Shown one piece after another: positions 40,601-44,553 of a stretch of 44,553 nucleotides of DNA; the first letter of the stretch is position 1, and every line of letters starts with the position of its first letter. The notes beneath the pieces were generated by a model that worked only from the letters and a program-made list of their open reading frames with translations, ran no database searches and was not told where the DNA came from. Location: contig JAGVME010000028.1 in NCBI GenBank assembly GCA_020053945.1, positions 1-44,553 on the forward strand. The letters run 5' to 3'. The DNA is from Gammaproteobacteria bacterium (lineage in GTDB: Bacteria; Pseudomonadota; Gammaproteobacteria; Ga0077554; Ga007554). Position numbers and translations under genes: made by a program.

Positions 40601-42259
40601 GTGATAAACGTCGGCCAAGTATTACGCCTGCTGCATATTAACCGGATTCTGGTGAGGCACGGCCTGGATGAGATTATTCTCGCCACGCATTTGTTCCGGC
40701 CATTTCGTTTTGTGCTGTACTTGTTGCCGTGGCATTGGCTGCGTGCCCAGCAACGGCCGCGCGCCGTCCGCATCCGCCGTGCCCTTGAGGATTTGGGGCC
40801 GATCTTTGTGAAGTTTGGCCAGGCGCTTTCTACCCGTCCCGACTTATTGCCGCCGGACATTGCCGAAGAACTGGCGCGGTTGCAAGATAACGTGCCACCT
40901 TTTCCGGGGCTGGAAGCGCGCATGATCATTGAGCGCGCTTACGGTAAGCCGTTCAACGAAATATTCGAAGAATTTAACGACGCTCCCTTGGGTTCCGCCT
41001 CCATCGCGCAGGTGCATGTTGCGCGGTTGTGCGGTGGCCAGGAAGTAGTGGTGAAGGTGGTGCGCCCAACCATTGAAAAAACCATCCAGCGGGATTTGGG
41101 TTTGCTGTATGCGTTGGCAGACCTTGCGGGACGTTATTGGAAAGAAGCGCGCCGTTTCCGGCCGCATGAAGTCGTCGCCGAATATGAAAAAACCATACTC
41201 GGCGAGCTTGACCTGATGCGTGAAGCAGCCAATGCCTCGCAGTTGCGGCGCAATTTTTCCGGATCTGACATGCTCTACGTGCCGGAAATTTATTGGCAGC
41301 ATGCGCGGCGCAATGTCATGGTCATGGAGCGTATTTCAGGTGTGCCGATCAGCGATATTGGGGCATTGCGTGGGCAGGGTGTTGATTTGGAACGCCTTGC
41401 CGAACTCGGTGTGGAAATATTTTTTACGCAGGTATTCCGCGATAATTTTTTTCATGCCGATATGCATCCGGGAAATATTTTTGTTTCACCGCAGGGGAAA
41501 TACATCGCCGTGGATTTTGGCATTATGGGCACGCTGAGCAGTGATGACCAACGTTACCTTGCCGAAAACCTGTTGGCTTTTTTTAATCGTGATTATCAGC
41601 GCGTGGCGGAATTGCACGTGCAATCAGGATGGGTGCCTGCCGAAACCCGCGTTGATGAATTTGAGTCTGCCGTAAGGGCGGTGTGCGAGCCGATTTTTGA
41701 GCGCCCGCTCAAGGATATTTCATTCGGTTATTTATTGTTGCGGCTGTTCCAGACGGCGCGGCATTTTAATATGGAAGTGCAACCGCAACTGGTGTTGCTG
41801 CAAAAAACCTTGTTGAACATTGAAGGCTTGGGGCGGGAACTCTATCCTGACCTGGATTTGTGGACAACCGCCAAACCGTTCCTGGAGCGCTGGATGCGCG
41901 AGCAGGTAGGGGCACGGGCTTTCTTCAAAAAGTTGCGTGGGCAGGTGCCCCAGTGGGCAGAGAAATTGCCGTATTTGCCCGCGCTCGTGCATGATGTGCT
42001 CAAGCAAGCGCATGACGGCAAGCTGCGTATTGAATGGAAAGCGGATGAGCTGGAAAAAATCCGTAGGGAGATCAAACGCTCAGTTCAGCGCACGTTTGCG
42101 GCCGTGGTGGGCGCCGCATTCATCGTCAGCGCGGCGGTTATCAAAGGTTTGGATGATAGCCCGCCCGTGATGTTGGCGAACGCGCCCCTGCTCACTTGGC
42201 TTTTGGGCGGTATGGGCCTGCTTATCGTGCTTTTGGCCTGGCCGGACGACAGAGGTTAG
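40601..42259 (+). CDS. ubiB: Ubiquinone biosynthesis regulatory protein kinase UbiB
   Basis: [37 protein letters not shown] (KxGQ motif), [13 protein letters not shown]. Confidence 0.96.
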   Translation: MINVGQVLRLLHINRILVRHGLDEIILATHLFRPFRFVLYLLPWHWLRAQQRPRAVRIRRALEDLGPIFVKFGQALSTRPDLLPPDIAEELARLQDNVPPFPGLEARMIIERAYGKPFNEIFEEFNDAPLGSASIAQVHVARLCGGQEVVVKVVRPTIEKTIQRDLGLLYALADLAGRYWKEARRFRPHEVVAEYEKTILGELDLMREAANASQLRRNFSGSDMLYVPEIYWQHARRNVMVMERISGVPISDIGALRGQGVDLERLAELGVEIFFTQVFRDNFFHADMHPGNIFVSPQGKYIAVDFGIMGTLSSDDQRYLAENLLAFFNRDYQRVAELHVQSGWVPAETRVDEFESAVRAVCEPIFERPLKDISFGYLLLRLFQTARHFNMEVQPQLVLLQKTLLNIEGLGRELYPDLDLWTTAKPFLERWMREQVGARAFFKKLRGQVPQWAEKLPYLPALVHDVLKQAHDGKLRIEWKADELEKIRREIKRSVQRTFAAVVGAAFIVSAAVIKGLDDSPPVMLANAPLLTWLLGGMGLLIVLLAWPDDRG

Positions 42260-42330
42260 CGCCTGGGACCAAGCAATCAAGAGTGTATGCAAAGAGCGAT
42301 ATTTATTTCCCTGGAAGGTACGGAGCGCTT

Positions 42331-43515
42331 ATGTTGACGCAAGCTGAGATAATGTCGCTGTTAGCTGATATTGAGTCAGACCGGATTGAACGTACAGAGT
42401 CGACAAAAGATACCGACAAGTTTTGCCAGGCGATTTGCGCGTTTGCCAATGATTTACCGAATCATCGGCAGCCTGGATATCTGCTGGTTGGTGTCAAGGA
42501 CAATGGCGCGCTATCGGGCTTGAAGGTAAGCGATAAATTATTGCAGAATCTCGGCGCAATAAGGTCTGATGGCAATGTTTTGCCGCAGCCTGTGCTGAGT
42601 GTTAACAAATATGCTTTCGAAGGTGGTGAGGTGGCGGTCATGGAAGTTCTGCCTTCCGATCTTCCTCCAGTACGTTACAAAGGCCGGGTATACGTCAGAG
42701 TAGGCCCACGTAAAGCTGTAGCCAGCGAGCAGGAAGAGCGGATTCTCTCCGAGCGTCGGGTAGCGCTCGCGCGCTCATTCGATGCGCGTCCTTGTATTGG
42801 AGCGGTGATTGACGATCTGGCATTGGGCCAATTCGACGCCTATCGTCGGGAGGCCATTGATGCAGAAACGATCGCCGCTAACCATCGGCCGCTTGGGCAG
42901 CAATTGGCATCTTTGCGCTTGTATGATCCCGATCGCGAATATCCCACGTATGCGGGCATTTTGCTTTTTGGCAAGAACCCACGCTTTTTTCTGCCGGGCG
43001 GCTATGTTCAGTACTTAAAGCTCCCTGGCACCGATTTGACGGACATGCCAGAAGATCAGGCTGAAATATCAGGCGACCTTTTTTCAGTTCTGCATGAATT
43101 GGATATGCGCTTAAAGGTGCTTATCCAGACCACTCTTCGGTCAGTCAGCAGCCTGCAGGAAAAATTATTACCGGACTATCCGGAAAAAGCACTACGCGAA
43201 CTGCTGATGAATGCGGTTATGCACCGTAACTATGACAGCAATACGCCTATCCGGTTTTATGTATTCAGCGACCACATTGAAATCCAGAGCCCAGGTGGAT
43301 TATATGGTGAGGCAACCCGTGAAAACTTCCCCACCCGCAACAGCTATCGTAACCCGGTCATTGCGGAGGCGATGAAGTCCTTGGGATTTGTTAACCGGTT
43401 TGGCTATGGGGTACAACGGGCTCAAGCCCTACTATCGGAAAATGGCAATCCACCTGCTGAATTTGAATTCGATGAACATGCTGTGCTTGTTAAGGTTTAT
43501 CGGAGGCCGGAATGA
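42331..43515 (+). CDS. Schlafen AlbA_2 domain protein with C-terminal GHKL (HATPase_c_4) ATP-binding domain
   Basis: AICAFANDLPNHRQPGYLLVGVKDNGALSGL (AlbA_2), VRYKGRVYVRVG, ALRELLMNAVMHRNYDSNTPIRFYVFSDHIEIQSPGGL (HATPase_c_4). Confidence 0.88.
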   Translation: MLTQAEIMSLLADIESDRIERTESTKDTDKFCQAICAFANDLPNHRQPGYLLVGVKDNGALSGLKVSDKLLQNLGAIRSDGNVLPQPVLSVNKYAFEGGEVAVMEVLPSDLPPVRYKGRVYVRVGPRKAVASEQEERILSERRVALARSFDARPCIGAVIDDLALGQFDAYRREAIDAETIAANHRPLGQQLASLRLYDPDREYPTYAGILLFGKNPRFFLPGGYVQYLKLPGTDLTDMPEDQAEISGDLFSVLHELDMRLKVLIQTTLRSVSSLQEKLLPDYPEKALRELLMNAVMHRNYDSNTPIRFYVFSDHIEIQSPGGLYGEATRENFPTRNSYRNPVIAEAMKSLGFVNRFGYGVQRAQALLSENGNPPAEFEFDEHAVLVKVYRRPE

Positions 43516-44504
43516 AGACCATTGCATTTTTCAATAATAAAGGCGGCGTAGGCAAAACTTCACTTGTCTATCATCTTGCCTGGATGTTCGCTGATCGTGG
43601 GTTGCGTGTCGTTGCCGTCGACCTTGACCCCCAAGCTAACCTGTCGGCAATGTTTCTGAACGAAGCTCGCCTGGAGCAACTATGGCCGGATGACCAGCAT
43701 TCGAACACCATTTTTGGTGCTATTCAACCTATTCTCCGTGGAACCGGTGATATCGCGGAGCCCCACTTGGAGCAGATTACCCAACATTTGGGGCTGGTTG
43801 TTGGCGACCTTGGTCTTTCCCGATTCGAGGACAAGCTGTCTGACGCCTGGCCGCGTTGCCACAATCGGGACGAGGCTGCGTTCCGTGTGATGACCGCTTT
43901 CCATCGCGTGATCGAGCGTGCTGTGGAAATCCAGCAGGCCGATTTGGTGTTAATTGATGTCGGCCCGAACTTGGGTGCCCTCAACCGTGCTGCGATCATC
44001 GCGTCCGAACATGTGGTTTTGCCGCTTGCCTCCGATCTTTTTTCCTTACAAGGATTGAAGAACCTTGGTCCGGCATTGCGTGAGTGGCGGTCCGGGTGGA
44101 AGGAATTGCTGGGCAAGGCTCCCAAAGACAGTAGCCTGTCTTTACCATCCGGAGATATCGAGCCCTCCGGGTATGTCATCATGCAGCACGGTATGCGGGA
44201 CAGTCGGCCTGTTCAGGCATATCAGCGCTGGATGGACAAGATTCCCAGAGTCTATCGTGAATCGGTGCTCGATAAGCCCTTCACCTCATTACCTCCCGTG
44301 TCTTCCGACCCTTTTTGTCTGGCAACGCTCAGGCACTACCGTAGTTTGATGCCGATGGCGATGGAAGCGCGCAAGCCCATGTTCTTTCTCAAGCCGGCCG
44401 ATGGCGCGATTGGCTCTCATATGGGAGCGGTGCGGGGTTGCCACAAGGATTTCATGCAGCTGGCAACCAAAATTGCCGCTGGCTGCGGAATTGCGCTGAC
44501 ATAG
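43512..44504 (+). CDS. ParA/Soj-like P-loop ATPase (AAA_31 type), orphan
   Basis: MKTIAFFNNKGGVGKTSLVYHLAWMFADRGLRVVAVDLDPQANLSAMF; ATGA overlap with upstream gene; no ParB in window. Confidence 0.92.
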   Translation: MKTIAFFNNKGGVGKTSLVYHLAWMFADRGLRVVAVDLDPQANLSAMFLNEARLEQLWPDDQHSNTIFGAIQPILRGTGDIAEPHLEQITQHLGLVVGDLGLSRFEDKLSDAWPRCHNRDEAAFRVMTAFHRVIERAVEIQQADLVLIDVGPNLGALNRAAIIASEHVVLPLASDLFSLQGLKNLGPALREWRSGWKELLGKAPKDSSLSLPSGDIEPSGYVIMQHGMRDSRPVQAYQRWMDKIPRVYRESVLDKPFTSLPPVSSDPFCLATLRHYRSLMPMAMEARKPMFFLKPADGAIGSHMGAVRGCHKDFMQLATKIAAGCGIALT

Positions 44505-44553
44505 GCGCAATGCTTCATGCGTGCTAATGCGTCATAAATACGGGGCGGGCGCA

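Noticed and set aside
42653-42662. A second exact CTTCCGATCT 10-mer, identical to the adapter end
   Set aside because: It lies in frame inside the AlbA_2 gene and encodes normal family sequence (VLPSDLPPVRYKGRVYVRVG), so it is coincidental rather than a chimeric junction.
43512-44504. Chromosome or plasmid partition ParA
   Set aside because: No parB or parS, and it is coupled to an AlbA_2/HATPase gene instead; treated as an orphan ParA-like ATPase.

Overview
The window looks like a contig or contig-end fragment from a gammaproteobacterial-type genome. It carries mostly housekeeping genes in recognisable operons: a 5' fragment of rimO and a GGDEF diguanylate cyclase; glyA-nrdR-ribD-ribE-ribBA(X)-ribH-nusB-thiL-pgpA; hemC-hemD-hemX-hemY; pepP-ubiH; purB; avtA-phzF-like; comEC; a DUF2062 gene; lolD-lolC; apaH; rpmH-rnpA-yidD-yidC; gltX; two VOC-fold genes, a WYL regulator, tag and a TfoX-like gene; hslV-hslU-DUF971-ubiE-ubiJ-ubiB. 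The accessory content is more interesting: (i) a bacterial alternative oxidase (AOX) with all di-iron motifs; (ii) a PEP-CTERM secreted protein behind a GG-N10-GC sigma-54-like promoter and two near-identical 17-bp upstream motifs; (iii) a translationally coupled Schlafen/AlbA_2-HATPase plus orphan ParA-like ATPase pair at the right end, which is the best candidate for an under-described system; (iv) several palindromic MITE-like repeats; and (v) two structured intergenic regions, upstream of pepP and gltX, that may be ncRNAs or leaders. The first 10 bases exactly match the end of an Illumina adapter and interrupt rimO, so the left edge is probably a technical artefact. No CRISPR array, rRNA, confident tRNA or intact transposase was seen. 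All calls come from reading the sequence and supplied ORFs; no database search was run.
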